Below are positions 34,140 through 46,000 of a stretch of DNA of 64,000 nt, piece after piece. The position numbers and the translations under genes were made by a program. How positions within the stretch are numbered: position 1 is the first letter of the stretch; every line of letters begins with the position of its first letter. The stretch covers positions 121,267,501 through 121,331,500 of the forward strand of contig CM065804.1 of assembly GCA_033398695.1 (NCBI GenBank). The letters are read 5' to 3'. Origin of the DNA: Orobanche coerulescens. Lineage: Eukaryota > Streptophyta > Magnoliopsida > Lamiales > Orobanchaceae. The notes below the pieces were generated by a model that saw only the letters and a program-made list of their open reading frames with translations, did no database searches and was not told the DNA's origin.

Positions 34140-34281
34140 AGTTGAGTTCGACTGGACAATTGGCAACACAAGTGAACGATTGGAGGGGCGTTAGTGTTAG
34201 CTCATCCAAAGTTTGGATGATTTTTCCATCCAGGATTATAAGTGTTTGAATAAGGATCATTTTGGGGAGATTGGCGAGGTT
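34140..34281 (-). pseudogene. Athila-like gag C-terminal segment
   Basis: The minus strand encodes QSPQNDPYSNTYNPGW and NHPNF, a signature near the end of Athila/Tat gag. A stop or frame break follows about 34195. The N-terminal part lies beyond the CACTA-like insertion, outside the window. Confidence 0.75.
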
Positions 34282-34757
34282 CGCTACAAGAAATACACCC
34301 AAAAGTGAGGAAATTCTTTGTGACGACTTAATATTCGTCACATAAAGCAACTATAAGCGAGGGAGTATCAAGTGTCACAAATAGTTTCATCAGTGACAAA
34401 TGATTCGTCACATAAAGTAAGCATTCGTGAGGTAATGTCAAGTATCACAAATGACTCTATCAGTGACCACCAATTCGTCACATAAAGTCAGCATTACAGA
34501 CAAAACGTATTATGTCAGAAATGACTTCATCAGTGACAACCAATTAGTCGCTAAAGTCAACATTAGCGAGGGATATATTATGTCACTAATGACTTCATTG
34601 GTGACAACCGATTTGTCACATAAAGTTAATATTTAGTGAGGAACAAAATATGTTACAAATGGCATCATCAGTGGCGATGGATTTTGTCGCACAAAGCTAA
34701 TATTAGCGAGGAATATATTGTGTCACAAATGATTTTGTCACATAAAATGAGCATCTC
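34282..34757 (+). mobile_element. CACTA-like transposon end with subterminal repeats
   Basis: CGCTACAAGAAATA at 34282 resembles the usual CACTACAAGAAA terminus with one change. Five or so diverged units of about 80-90 bp follow, each with paired GTCACAAATGA and TTCGTCACATAAAG half-motifs in alternating orientation, as in CACTA subterminal regions. No transposase is present. The piece is cut at 34758 by A2, and its other end is outside the window. A non-autonomous element of another superfamily is possible. Confidence 0.55.
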
Positions 34758-35283
34758 TATAATATCCGCATTTTTCCTTTTTCCTGATATTCTCATTTTT
34801 GGTGTATTTTTATTTTTAGCAACTCGCTTATAACCGTATTGACATTTCGATTATATTTAATATTGGACTTCTTGTCGTTCGAGCTTGTTTGGGACTCATT
34901 TTACTTGATTCAGTGTTTTATGTCGTTTTCGTTGCTATTTCATGTATTCTCGTAAATCGTCGTTCGGAACCACCGTTTCGGGGTTGCCGAAGATCCATCT
35001 CATGTTATTATGCGTGTTGTGAACTTTTGTTTGGTGTTTCGATCATGTATCGTACATTTCGGATGTTTTGGGCCGTTTTGTAATTTCCCAAAGTTTTGGG
35101 ATAATTACGTTTGTTGTTGTTTTCCAAACCTTTGGGTAGTCGGGAATATGTTTTCCTTCAACACTTAAGTTCTTCGCCTTGAATCCTTTACGTTCGTACC
35201 CTCGTGTTTTGTTCACCGTTACATTTCGATTTTTCAGTTCCTTCCTTGCCTGTTGGTAGCGGCCTGTACTCCTCAGGAAGGGA

Positions 35284-35461
35284 CATTACGTACGTAATGT
35301 AATATGCTGTTACGTACGTAATGGTATGTAGGAAATTGGACAGACGTTCCTGCCCATTTCATTACGGACGTAATATTGGGAGGGCTTACGTACGTTAACA
35401 AGCAAACGTACGTTATCTACCTGTGGCTAACGTACGTAACGTGTCCAGGGTTTATAAACCC
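35284..35461 (+). promoter_or_regulatory. TTACGTACGTAA array and TATA box, A2 LTR
   Basis: Palindromes include CATTACGTACGTAATG (35284-35299, perfect), TTACGTACGTAA (35310-35321), ATTACGGACGTAAT (35361-35374) and three mixed TTACG/AACG copies to 35440. GGGTTTATAAACCC (35448-35461), itself a perfect palindrome, holds the TATA box. A1, the same family, has CCGCGG palindromes here instead. Confidence 0.78.
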
Positions 35462-35633
35462 ACGAGTTGACCGATTTCGATCATTTTCACTCCTCCTCTT
35501 TCCCCTCCGACTTCCAAGCGATTTCTTAGCATTTCCGGGCGATTTGAAGCTTTGTAACTCCGAGCCACCATCTTCTTCGAGTTTTTGGAGTATATTATGA
35601 ACATCTAATGGTGTTCTTCGTCCTTAATCCGAG

Positions 35634-36470
35634 GTAAACTCCTAGAACCTTGTTTTTAGGAAACTTGGGGTTTCGAGTTTTTTCGTCCGATTCGTTCCGT
35701 ATGGTTGATTAATTCATGATGAATATGATTAATCTTGTTGATATTCTTGGTTTCCTTATGGATTCATGGTATATTTCGTAGTTGTTGCGTTTTCGAGAGG
35801 GTTTGGTTGTGGTCCGCCCTCGTTATTTTTATACGGATATACATGAATCGTAGGTGGGTTTTCGGGAGTATTTCAATTTCGTATTCATTTAGAAATGGTT
35901 GTGATTATATTCTTTGAATCGTTAGGTTCGGTTCCGTTGGTTCCTATCATTCGTTGGTGATTTTCCTTTCCGTTCATTGCATCGTCAATTATTCAAGGCA
36001 AGTATTTTTGGAAACCTTTATGCTTAACATGAAATGATAATATATATTGTGTGTGCTTTGCTCACCTTGGGAGGGTCCGACGAGGCCTCGAGGGAATCTA
36101 TGACTTCACTTTGGATTCACTAGTTTGTTTCGCTAGCCAGCTCGGTAGGGTCCTTAGAGGCATCGAGTGGGATTTGTGGCTTCATCCCGGTCCTAGGCGA
36201 TGCTTGTGCATGATTTGATTTATGATTGTGGTCAGCTCGGGAGGGTCCTTAGAGGCCTCGAGTGGGATTTGTGGCTTCGTCCCGGTCCTAGGCAAATGTG
36301 ATTGACTGTTTGTTTCCGGAAAAGACATTTCTGGTTTTTGGCTTTGAAATGATTTGGTGCATTATACTATGAAATGTGTAAGCGAATGGTTTGCCTTGAC
36401 TACTTGTACTAACGTAATTTCTAACCCCTTTGGGGACCCGTTTTGGGGAAATTCTTGCTATAGATTTCAG
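35634..36470 (+). other. Putative two-intron leader inside A2 LTR
   Basis: GAG/GTAAAC at 35634 pairs with GTTAG/GTTCGG ending 35925. The 73-nt segment ends at AAG/GCAAGTAT (35999), which pairs with TTTCAG/GT ending 36470. It is inferred from site order shared with the other families. Confidence 0.45.
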
Positions 36471-36742
36471 GTTATGATCAGATGGACGAGCGGGTACTGG
36501 CACAGTATGAGGATGCTGGCTAGGGTCATTGACATGTGCATTCAAGTCCTTTTATTTCCGTTGTTCCATTCGATATGGTTGTTGCCTATTTTCTAAACTC
36601 ATAGATTGTACTCGTGGGTACTTAGGCCTTTCTCTTCAAATTGTGATTCGTATACATTGAGGTTAATTGTGGTTGTCGATGTTGATTATTCTGCCGGTTC
36701 TACCGGGCATGTTGATGTGTGATTTTACTGTGGTAATTTGTG

Positions 36743-36747
36743 TCTAG
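36743..36747. repeat. Target-site duplication TCTAG of element B
   Basis: TCTAG at 36743-36747 recurs at 46982-46986. Joining the flanks restores the A2 LTR 3' end seen in A1. Confidence 0.94.
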
Positions 36748-37649
36748 TGTAACACCCCAGATTTAATCGGGAATATTACAGCTTCGTGGGCCCCGAGATA
36801 GAACCCACAAGGCTAAAGGAAATTTTCGCGAACATTTACAAATACCCAAGAGGCCGACGATGGTACGATCTTTAAAACATTTGAAGACTATATAAAATCT
36901 GTTTATCAAAATCGTCGTAAATTCTCATTTCGAAAAGGGCAAGGCCAAACGGCCGAAACTCGATAGTTTAGAAAAAGATTTCCAAAGAACTCAAATTACC
37001 TGAAACAAAGGTCATTTCAAAATACTCACGCAGCGGAAAAGACAATAGTTAAAAGTACTCTAGTAGCAGAAATACAGCAACTGATCAGGAAACTCAATAC
37101 AAAAACATGTCCTAGCCAGTATCCTCCGGGAAGCTCATCTCTCCACGATCGCTACAAGCTCGATATTTCAAGAACCTAAAAAGAAAGCCCACGACGGGGT
37201 CAGCCATAATATCCAACAATGATAACCGTCACTTCACATTAATAATTACATACCAATAAGAATACAAAATAAGAATACGACCAAAGTAATCTTATCGTCA
37301 TAACTCTACCAAAATTCGCATCTCGTACTGTGACTCACACAATAACCCAAATTCCTCAAAACGTCATCATAACTCACTATTACGAAAATCCACTAACTCC
37401 ATCCAACCCAAATCCGTCGAGTGACATCATCAAGTCTCAACACAAAACCGATTGTCTATCAACGACAAATACCAAGGAAAATACGGAACATACCTCGAGA
37501 TGCACAATACCACGACAATCATATCAGTCTAATCCCAGATCAGATCAATGCAACATACGGGCACGGTCCTAACATAAGACCTACAGATGCATACTCATAT
37601 GACAACGTCAATATGATCACAACAATAACAAGGATGTATACTTAATGGA

Positions 37650-37970
37650 AATCCGATGATCCAGCGCCCTCAGCATAGATCCCCTTGATGATCCTATCAG
37701 ATCATCATAAGGTGGATAACCAATAATACACATATGAACAACAACACATGATAAAATCAATGATGCGAATTCACAAGATTCCATCAACACAATACTGGTA
37801 ATCCAACGATCCAGCGCCCTCAGCATAGATCCCCATGATGATCCCGTCTAACCAACGCATGGTGGAAAACCTGTCCAGCGATCCAGCGCCCTCAGCATAG
37901 ATCCCCATGATGATCCCATCGAACCAACGCATGGTGGACATCTGATCCAGCGCCCTCAGCATAGAACTTC
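37650..37970 (-). repeat. Tandem repeat in B 3' LTR
   Basis: Four copies of GATCCAGCGCCCTCAGCATA with ATGATCC and CCAACGCATGGTGGA spacers are present. The repeat is homologous to that at 22105-22300 in D. Confidence 0.88.
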
Positions 37971-39650
37971 ATGATCCCATCGGATCATTTACAACATAAC
38001 AATACAATTATGCATACACATATGCAAATCAATATGTTCATCAACATGAACAACACATGAATCAAAACATGAACGACACTATGATGACACAACTAGGACG
38101 ACTTCATGTTCAGCAACATGAATGACAACCTGCATGATCAACAACATCAACCCTAAACCGAATCAAAACTAAGATACTTGTCCCGAGTCCTTCAGGAGAA
38201 ATCTCGATGTCAAACCATCACCGACGATTATCCTCACTGCTCGGCGATCCAAACGTACCATGAACTATAGATATTCATATCCTCATCTTTACCATAATGT
38301 AACCTCGATACCCGAATATGCCAATAACCGAAATAAATCATATACAGTACGATTTAACTTCCAGAATCGGAAAGACAACATATAATCATTGCTATATGCA
38401 TTATAAACGAAATGAACTGAAACCATTCACAAACATTATAACTGAGCAAGTAATAACTTGCCTCGATACCGATACAACGGAGATGAATCCGCTACCAATC
38501 TCATTGCCTTCGTCTACGAGCTCCTCGGCCCTAACCATGCAATTCACGAACACACTCGAACATGACCGCAACATACGGTTATAATCACTGATCGATTATC
38601 GCAACCTATCACAATAATAAATTAACAACAATGCGATAACGATCTACAACCGACACGACCAACCAATAAACTCAACGGTTCAATAAAAACCTCGATTAAA
38701 CACAGCCTGAACAAACCAAATCAAACAATCACGAATTCATAATCACAACACAAAAATACTGCAATGTCTGCCTACTTAGCGCACGTTAAACGCATAATGT
38801 AGCGTGCACTAAGTTGCTTCCGTTAGCGTGCGCTAGCCAGTAAGCTTAGCATGCGCTAATGATGTACAGTGGCATGCGCTAACACTTCCATCATATCACT
38901 GATCAACTCATCTCGATATTAAGGACTTCATAACATATTCGATTCCAACTTTAATCTTTAAACTCGAATCAACAAGATTCCTTCTTGTTCATATTTGGTA
39001 AATTCATAAAACAATTTACCAGTTATTATCATGAATAATCATATTCCAAAATCATCCGAATTCACGTTCATAATCCATAAAATGACATAATCCGATGTGT
39101 TCTAACATCTAAAAATCCTTATTCATCATGTTCTTCGACATACAATTCATATAACTTCAAGAATCACACAACACCACCATAATCGTTACCATACGAAGTA
39201 ACCAACGACAAAACATCAAAAATTCGAATTGAAGAAAGGAATTACATCAACATATCTCTTGAATTCCATCAAAAACCATACGAAACATATCAATACTCAT
39301 ATATTGATAACAACACTAACTTAGTTCGGTAATCCAACTTGTTATCATGCTCATCAACACGAATATATGATAATCATCAAATTAAGAACATCAATAATCA
39401 ATCCAAACGAAATCCAAAGATGAAGAGTGATTACCTTTTTGAAGGAATGGATTGATTTCCAAGGTTGAATCCTATTCCAAGAATCGCCAATGATTTAAAG
39501 AACAAATCTTTAATCCATGATTTCCATCTTTAATCTTGTTAAAGAGGATCATCCCTCAGTGTTTAGGAACTCCAAATGTCCTCCCAAGGTTCTCTCTATC
39601 GGTTGCAAGAAGAGAATGGACGAAAATGAGGAATGACAGCCAACTACTCA

Positions 39651-40384
39651 TATATATACACTGTACATTATTAATGTACGCTAACCTCTTCATTTAACGT
39701 ACGTTACCAGTTTAGCGTGCACTAACATCTCATGTTTAGCGTGCGTTACATCCTTAGCGTGCGCTACATCCTTAGCGTGCGCTAACTGACTTTGTTAGCG
39801 TGCGCTATCGCAGCCCAGAGGCTACTGCCTTGCTTCGTAAACTAGCTTACGTACGTAATACCCATGCATTAACGTACGTAAAACATCATATCTAGCGTAC
39901 ACAAGTCCATTCCCTTGGCGTGCGCTATCCGAAGTTGACTTACTACAGTATTCACCTACCACTTGTGCCCCCACATGCCGAAAGCATCTCCGATTTCTGG
40001 GATTCCTCTGACCGATCTGGAATTAGTGTGCGCTAACCATGCGGTTTAGCGTGCGCTAGCCCTGCATGACAAACACCCGCTGACCTTATCTGGACACGCA
40101 TCGCAAGTGGCCGGGTCCACTCGCCGAAAGCCGAGATTCCCTGTCAGACGATCTGATATTAGCGTACGCTAACCATCCCTGGTAGCGTGCGCTAAATGCC
40201 GATAAACATCAACCCGGGCTTACCTGTCGGCCGCATTTCGAACCTTCCCAGAATGCCTTACGTACGTTAAGGATCCTCCTTAGCGTACGTAATGCGAACC
40301 TATTAGCGTACGCTAACTGCACCACGTAGCGTGCGCTACTCATACCTCGTAGCGTGCGCTAAGCATGTTTCATAGCGTGCGCTA
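39651..40384 (-). promoter_or_regulatory. Large TAGCGCACGCTA/TACGTA array and TATA, B 3' LTR
   Basis: About twenty motif copies spread over 700 bp. In element sense most read TAGCGCACGCTA, with a few TTACGTACGTAA-type copies (39848, 39874, 40259). TATATATA lies immediately downstream in element sense. This is the largest array in the window. Confidence 0.75.
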
Positions 40385-40708
40385 ACGTGGCTGTACTTAG
40401 CCATTTCCAACTTTTCTCGTCCGTCTCGACATACTGGATACGTACACTCACATACTGAATACATATACTCAATCCAATAATATTCTCATATGATAGACCC
40501 GATGTCAAAATTAAAATGACTAGATACACGATATCATCAATTGTAATTGTCTCCCAAATACGTCAATTGTACCAATACTGACATCTCAGTCCCTTATTTA
40601 TTTTATCCATACTATACAGATTCCACACTGTACAATATAACTCGGATAAAATAATCTCAAACAACAGTAGTAGAAATTTCGGATATTACATTCTACACCA
40701 ATTAAAAT

Positions 40709-40728
40709 AAGTTTCGGCCTCGAAACTT
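40709..40728 (-). promoter_or_regulatory. Pre-PPT hairpin, B
   Basis: An 8-bp stem AAGTTTCG/CGAAACTT with a 4-nt loop is kept although no coding sequence remains. The purine-rich strand next to it (40691-40708 complement) is weaker than in D and E. Confidence 0.78.
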
Positions 40729-42999
40729 GCAATCCATCATAAAAACAAACAAACAAACCGTTTAACCAAAATATATCCCAAAACCATCACGACAATGATC
40801 GATCATCATCATTACTGAATAACCAAAATAGCATACTTACAAACACGCAATTCGACGATCTCCTGAGATACTAGCAAGTGAGCTCACTGTACAGTCTCAA
40901 TACGCTTACAATCACAGTTCCTTGAGTCTCAACAAAAAAATATCATCTTCGGAAGAAAATAATCTGCCCGTGTCAAATCCTGTCTGCTTGATTACACAAT
41001 CAAGTCCCAATTCCGATACAATCAATATTGCGCGATATATCTGAGAAATAACTGCCAAAATAACGATACGAATCCCGAAACATCAACACAAAATCTCAAC
41101 GCTTATACGATCATTAACAACGATCAGTCAACAAATTTACTGAGAATATCATCGACATGATAATCTTCAATATGACCAACCAGAGGTCAAAACACAATCG
41201 AGAATACCTTCACACGGTAAGCTCCAACACGATGAACATGGAACCACAGAGACAGATACACGAAAGAGAAAATTTCTCAAAATGCTAAACAAATCACATA
41301 CAGTGGACCGACTGTTGAATGGACCTCTCAGGCGTACGAACAACCAGGCGCAAATCGGCGAACATCCCAAATCATACATGGAGTGGGAATGACCAATCAG
41401 TACGGCTCAAAATTTAAAAGTAGTAAAATCACGCTACCACCACATCAATAGAGCCACATAGCACACATGCTCCAGTTTCACAAAATCCAAAGTTCCAAAA
41501 TTACGTCCCGTGCATGGATCTACAACACGCAACATATTTCTCTTATTCAATAAATCAACCGATCATCCCTGGATAACCAAACTACCATACTAGAGTTCGA
41601 ATCTCTTTTCATCGTACCATACCGATGAAATATCCAATTCGAGAGTCTCGCTCAGAACTTCACCACGATATGCATTATGCACTAAATGCGTATGTACATC
41701 AATCACATTTTCAAGACCAGTTTGAAATCATATAATCTTGTCACCAAGACAAATTTTCGAAAGTTCTTTCAAAAATTCCAAAACTCAAAACATATATTTT
41801 CATAAGATCACGGAATCAATTTTCGAAAAATTAAACTGGCTCGCTAATGCCAAGTTTTCAATAACAGTGTCCTTCGAATCCACACGATTTCGAAGTTTTA
41901 AAATGAAAACTATGCAAATGATTGACCATCTCCATACTCTTGTATACCAGTCCGACTCGTCACAAATTCCACTGATATTCCATCGGAAAACCATACGATA
42001 GAGTTCCATAATCTCAATATATGGACTCCGATAAAAACTCCTTTCCACATATGACTTGCAACGTCAGTCATTAACCCATCCTGGATCACCTTAGATATGA
42101 TAAGACAAAATATTGAAACAAATCAATACATCGAAAGACTTCCCGGGAAGTTTCATTTGAACTAGTAAACCAAAACTCTGAAAGGCGAAAATAAAATAGA
42201 TAAATGATTGGTAAAGTATTTTACAAATCTCGGGAGTTTTAGAAAACAAAAAAGTCTTTTGAACATTAGGGTCTCAGCCCGTATCTCGTTCCGCATTTCA
42301 AAAAGTAGAAAACTCCTTTCGGACCCTAAGTCCTGAGTTGTAAAACTATTTCAAATTCAATTGGGTCTCGGCCCAAAAATCATTTTCCGTAAAACGTCCG
42401 TAAAACATTCATTTTGAAAAGTGTCATTTTCAAATGCTCGAAAACAGTTCCATATATCACAAAATGAACTAACATGACTACATGTTCTTCTCAACCATGC
42501 ACGACATTTCTCCCAAATGCACAATTCCGTTCTGAAATCTAACATATGTATTGATTTCCAAAATCATAGTTTCTCAAATCATCAATCTGTCCCAATTCTG
42601 TCACCTCATATTGTAACGTATAATATCGCTCTGAATCTCAATGCATGTCAACTTAGAACGGCAGCAAATCTTAATGCAATTCAAAAATCTAAATACTTAC
42701 AGATCGTGAAGCCGACGATTCCCCAGGATACTGGCACATGTCTCGACTCAAGAAAATACTAGACATAGATATTTTCAAAACACACATTTTGCAAACTCAG
42801 TTCAATTCGAGAATACAATATATCTCTATCCGAAGAAACACGTTAATACTATTTGGAAAAGTTTAAAACAAGCCCAGTACTACATTGGCAAATCGCATAC
42901 GCATAAGCCCGAGTGAACAACAAAAACTCACGGCTCCAATATTTGTCAATCGACAACTCGAATGATGCGACAAAAATACAACCCAACTCGACCCGACTG

Positions 43000-43031
43000 C
43001 CTAGGTTTTCTCAACCTAAGCTCCGATACCA
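43000..43031 (-). promoter_or_regulatory. Primer-binding site and adjacent hairpin, B
   Basis: In element sense TGGTATCGGAGC, the same variant as D, is followed by CTTAGGTT, a 5-nt loop and AACCTAGG. The stem is 8 bp. Confidence 0.83.
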
Positions 43032-43036
43032 TATTC

Positions 43037-46000
43037 TGTAACACCCCCAGATTTAATCGGTAATATTACAGCGCCGTGGGCCCCGAGATGGAACCCACAA
43101 GGCTAAAGGAAATTTTCGCAAACATTTACAAATGCCCAAGAGGCCGACGACGGTACTATTTATAAAACATTTGAAGACTATATAAAATCTGTTTATCAAA
43201 AACGTCGTAAATTCTCATTTCGAAAAGGGCAAGGCCAAACGGCCGAAACTCAATAGTTTAGAAAAAGATTTCCAAAGTAACTCAAATTACCAGAAACAAA
43301 AGGTCATTTCAAAATACCCACGCATCGGAAAAGACAATAGTTAAAAGTACTCTAGCAGCGGAAATACAGCAACTGATCAGGAAACTCAAAACAAAAACAT
43401 GTCCTAGCCAGTATCCTCCGGGAAGCTCATCTCTCCACGACCGCTACAAGCTCAATATTTCAAGAACCTAAAAAGAAAGCCCACGACGGGGTCAGCCATA
43501 ATATCCAATAATGATAACCGTCACTTCACATTAATAATTACATACCAATAAGAATACAAAATAAGAATACGACCAAAGTAATCTTATCGTCCTAACTCTA
43601 CCAAAATCCACATCTCGTACTGTGACTCACACAATACCCCAAATTGCTCAAAACGTCATCATAACTCACTATTACGAAAATCCACTAACTCCATCCAACC
43701 CAAATCCGTCGGGTGACATCATCAAGTCTCAACACAAAACCGATTGTCTATCAACGATAAATACCAAGGAAAATATGGAACATACCTCGAGATGCACAAT
43801 ACCACGACAATCATATAAGTCTAATCCCAGATCAGATCAATGCAACATACGGGCACGGTCCTAACACAAGACCTACACATGCATACTCATAGGACAACAT
43901 CAATATGATCACAACAATAACAATGATGTATACTCAATGGAAATCCGATGATCCAGCGCCCTCAGCATAGATCCCCTTGATGATCCTATCAGATCATCAT
44001 AAGGTGGATAACCAACAATACACATATAAACAACAACACATGATAAAATCATTGATGCGAATTCATAAGATTCCATCAACACAATACTGGTAATCCAACG
44101 ATCCAGCGCCCTCAGCATAGATCCCCATGATGATCCCGTCGAACCAACGCATGGTGGAAAACCTGTCCAGCGATCCAGCGCCCTCAGCATAGATCCCCAT
44201 GATGATCCCGTCGAACCAACGCATGGTGGACATCCGATCTAGCGCCCTCACCATAGATCCTCATGATCCCATCGGATCATTTACAACATAACAAGACAAT
44301 TATGCATATACATATGTAAATCAATATATTCATCAACATGAACAACACATGAATCAAAACATGAACGACACTATGATGACACAACTAGGACGACTTCATG
44401 TTCAGCAACATGAATGACAACCTGCATGATCAACAACATCAACGCTAAGCCGAATCAAAACTAAGATACTTGTCCCGAGTCCTTCAGGAGAAATCTCAAT
44501 GTCAAACCATCACCGACGATTATCCTCACTGCTCGGCGATCCAAACATACCATGAAGTATAGATATTCATATCCTCATCTTTACCATAATGTAACCTCGA
44601 TACCCGATTATGCCAATAATCGAAATAAATTATATACAGTACGATTTAACTCCCAGAATCGGAAAGACAACATATAATCATTGCTATATGCATTATAAAC
44701 GAAATGAATTGAAACCATTCATCAAACATTATAAATGAGCAAGTAATAACTTGCCTCGATACCGATACGACGGAGATGAAGCTGCTACCAATCTCATTGC
44801 CTTCATCTACGAGCTCCCTGGCCCTGACCATGCAATTCACGAACACACTCGAACACGACCGCAACATACGGTTATAATCACCGATCGATTATCGCAACCT
44901 ATCGCAATAATAAATTAACAATCCGATAAAGATCAACAACCGACATGACCAACCAATCAACTCAACGGTTCAATAAAAACATCGACTAAATGCAGCATGA
45001 ACAAACCAAATCAAACCATCACAAATTCATAATCACAACACAAAAATACTGCACGGTCTACCTACTTAGCGCACGTTAAACGCATAACGTAGCGTGCACT
45101 AAGTTGCTTCCATTAGCGTGCGCTAGCCAGTAAGCTTAGCATGCGCTAATGCTGTACAGTGGCATGCACTAACACTTCCATCATATCACTGATCAACTCA
45201 TCTCGATATTAAGGATTTCATAACATATTCGATTCCAACTTTAATCTTTAAACCCGAATCAACAAGATTCCTTCTTGTTAATATTTGGTAAATTCATAGA
45301 ACAATTTACCGGTTATTATCATGAATAATCATATTCCAAAATCATCCGAATTCACGTTCATAATCCATAAAATGACATAATCCGATGTGTTCTAACATCT
45401 AAAAATACTTATTCATCATGTTCTTCGACATACAATTCAGATAACTTCAAGAATCACACAACACCACCATAATCGTTACCATACGAAGTAACCAACCACA
45501 AAACATCAAAAATCCGAATTGAAGAAAGGAATTACATCAACATATCTATTGAATTCCATCCAAAACCATACGAAACATATCAATACTCATATATTGATAA
45601 CAACACTAACTTAGTTCGGTAATCCAACTCGTTATCATGCTCATCAACTCGAATATATGATAATCATCAAATTAAGAACATCAATAATCAATCCAAACGA
45701 AATCCAAAGATGAAGAGTGATTACCTTTTTGAAGGAATGGATTGATTTCCAAGGTTGAATCCTATTCCAAGAATCGCCAATGATTTAAAGAACAAATCTT
45801 TAATCCATGATTTCCATCTTTAATCTTGTTAAAGAGGATCATCCCTCAGTGTTTAGGAACTCCAAATGTCCTCCCAAGGTTCTCTCTATCGGTTGCAAGA
45901 AGAGAATGGACGAAAATGAGGAATGACAGCCAACTACTCATATATATACACTGTACATTATTAATGTACGCTAACCTCTTCATTTAACATACGTTACCAG

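Larger units (their letters stand above)
33060..34281 (-). mobile_element. Athila-like element, gag-protease portion (piece 3 of 3)
   Basis: Upstream part in element sense: end of gag near 34281, protease at 33287-33600, then a spacer toward RT. It is cut at 34282 by the CACTA-like end. The 33600-34140 stretch reads as degraded gag/linker with no long open frame. Confidence 0.78.
34758..36747 (+). repeat. A2 5' LTR, first part
   Basis: This starts TATAATATCC, a TG-to-TA change at the terminus, and aligns with the A1 LTR over both flanks. It is split by B at 36748 and finishes at 46987-47052, for 2056 bp in all. It contains the TACGTA palindrome array, a TATA box in an inverted repeat, leader splice-like sites (35634, 35925, 35999, 36470), tandem repeats at 36062-36300 and the CTAACCCC hairpin at 36421-36435. 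Confidence 0.9.
36748..40690 (-). repeat. B 3' LTR
   Basis: 3943 bp, from TGTAACACCCC to GATATTACA in window orientation. Palindrome blocks lie at 39670-40384 (upstream of TATATATA at 39651-39658 in element sense) and 38776-38885. Tandem repeats lie at 37650-37970. Leader-like sites are near 39435 (donor), 38531 (acceptor), 38461 (GC-type donor) and 37176 (acceptor). Open frames within it are not conserved as protein. Confidence 0.92.
40691..43036 (-). other. B interior, non-coding
   Basis: 2346 bp between the LTRs with no recognisable retroviral domain and no open frame over about 90 codons in element sense. Visible features are the hairpin AAGTTTCG/CGAAACTT at 40709-40728, the PBS GCTCCGATACCA (complement) at 43020-43031 and its neighbouring hairpin at 43000-43020. 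The B2 interior is homologous but diverged and likewise non-coding. Confidence 0.8.
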
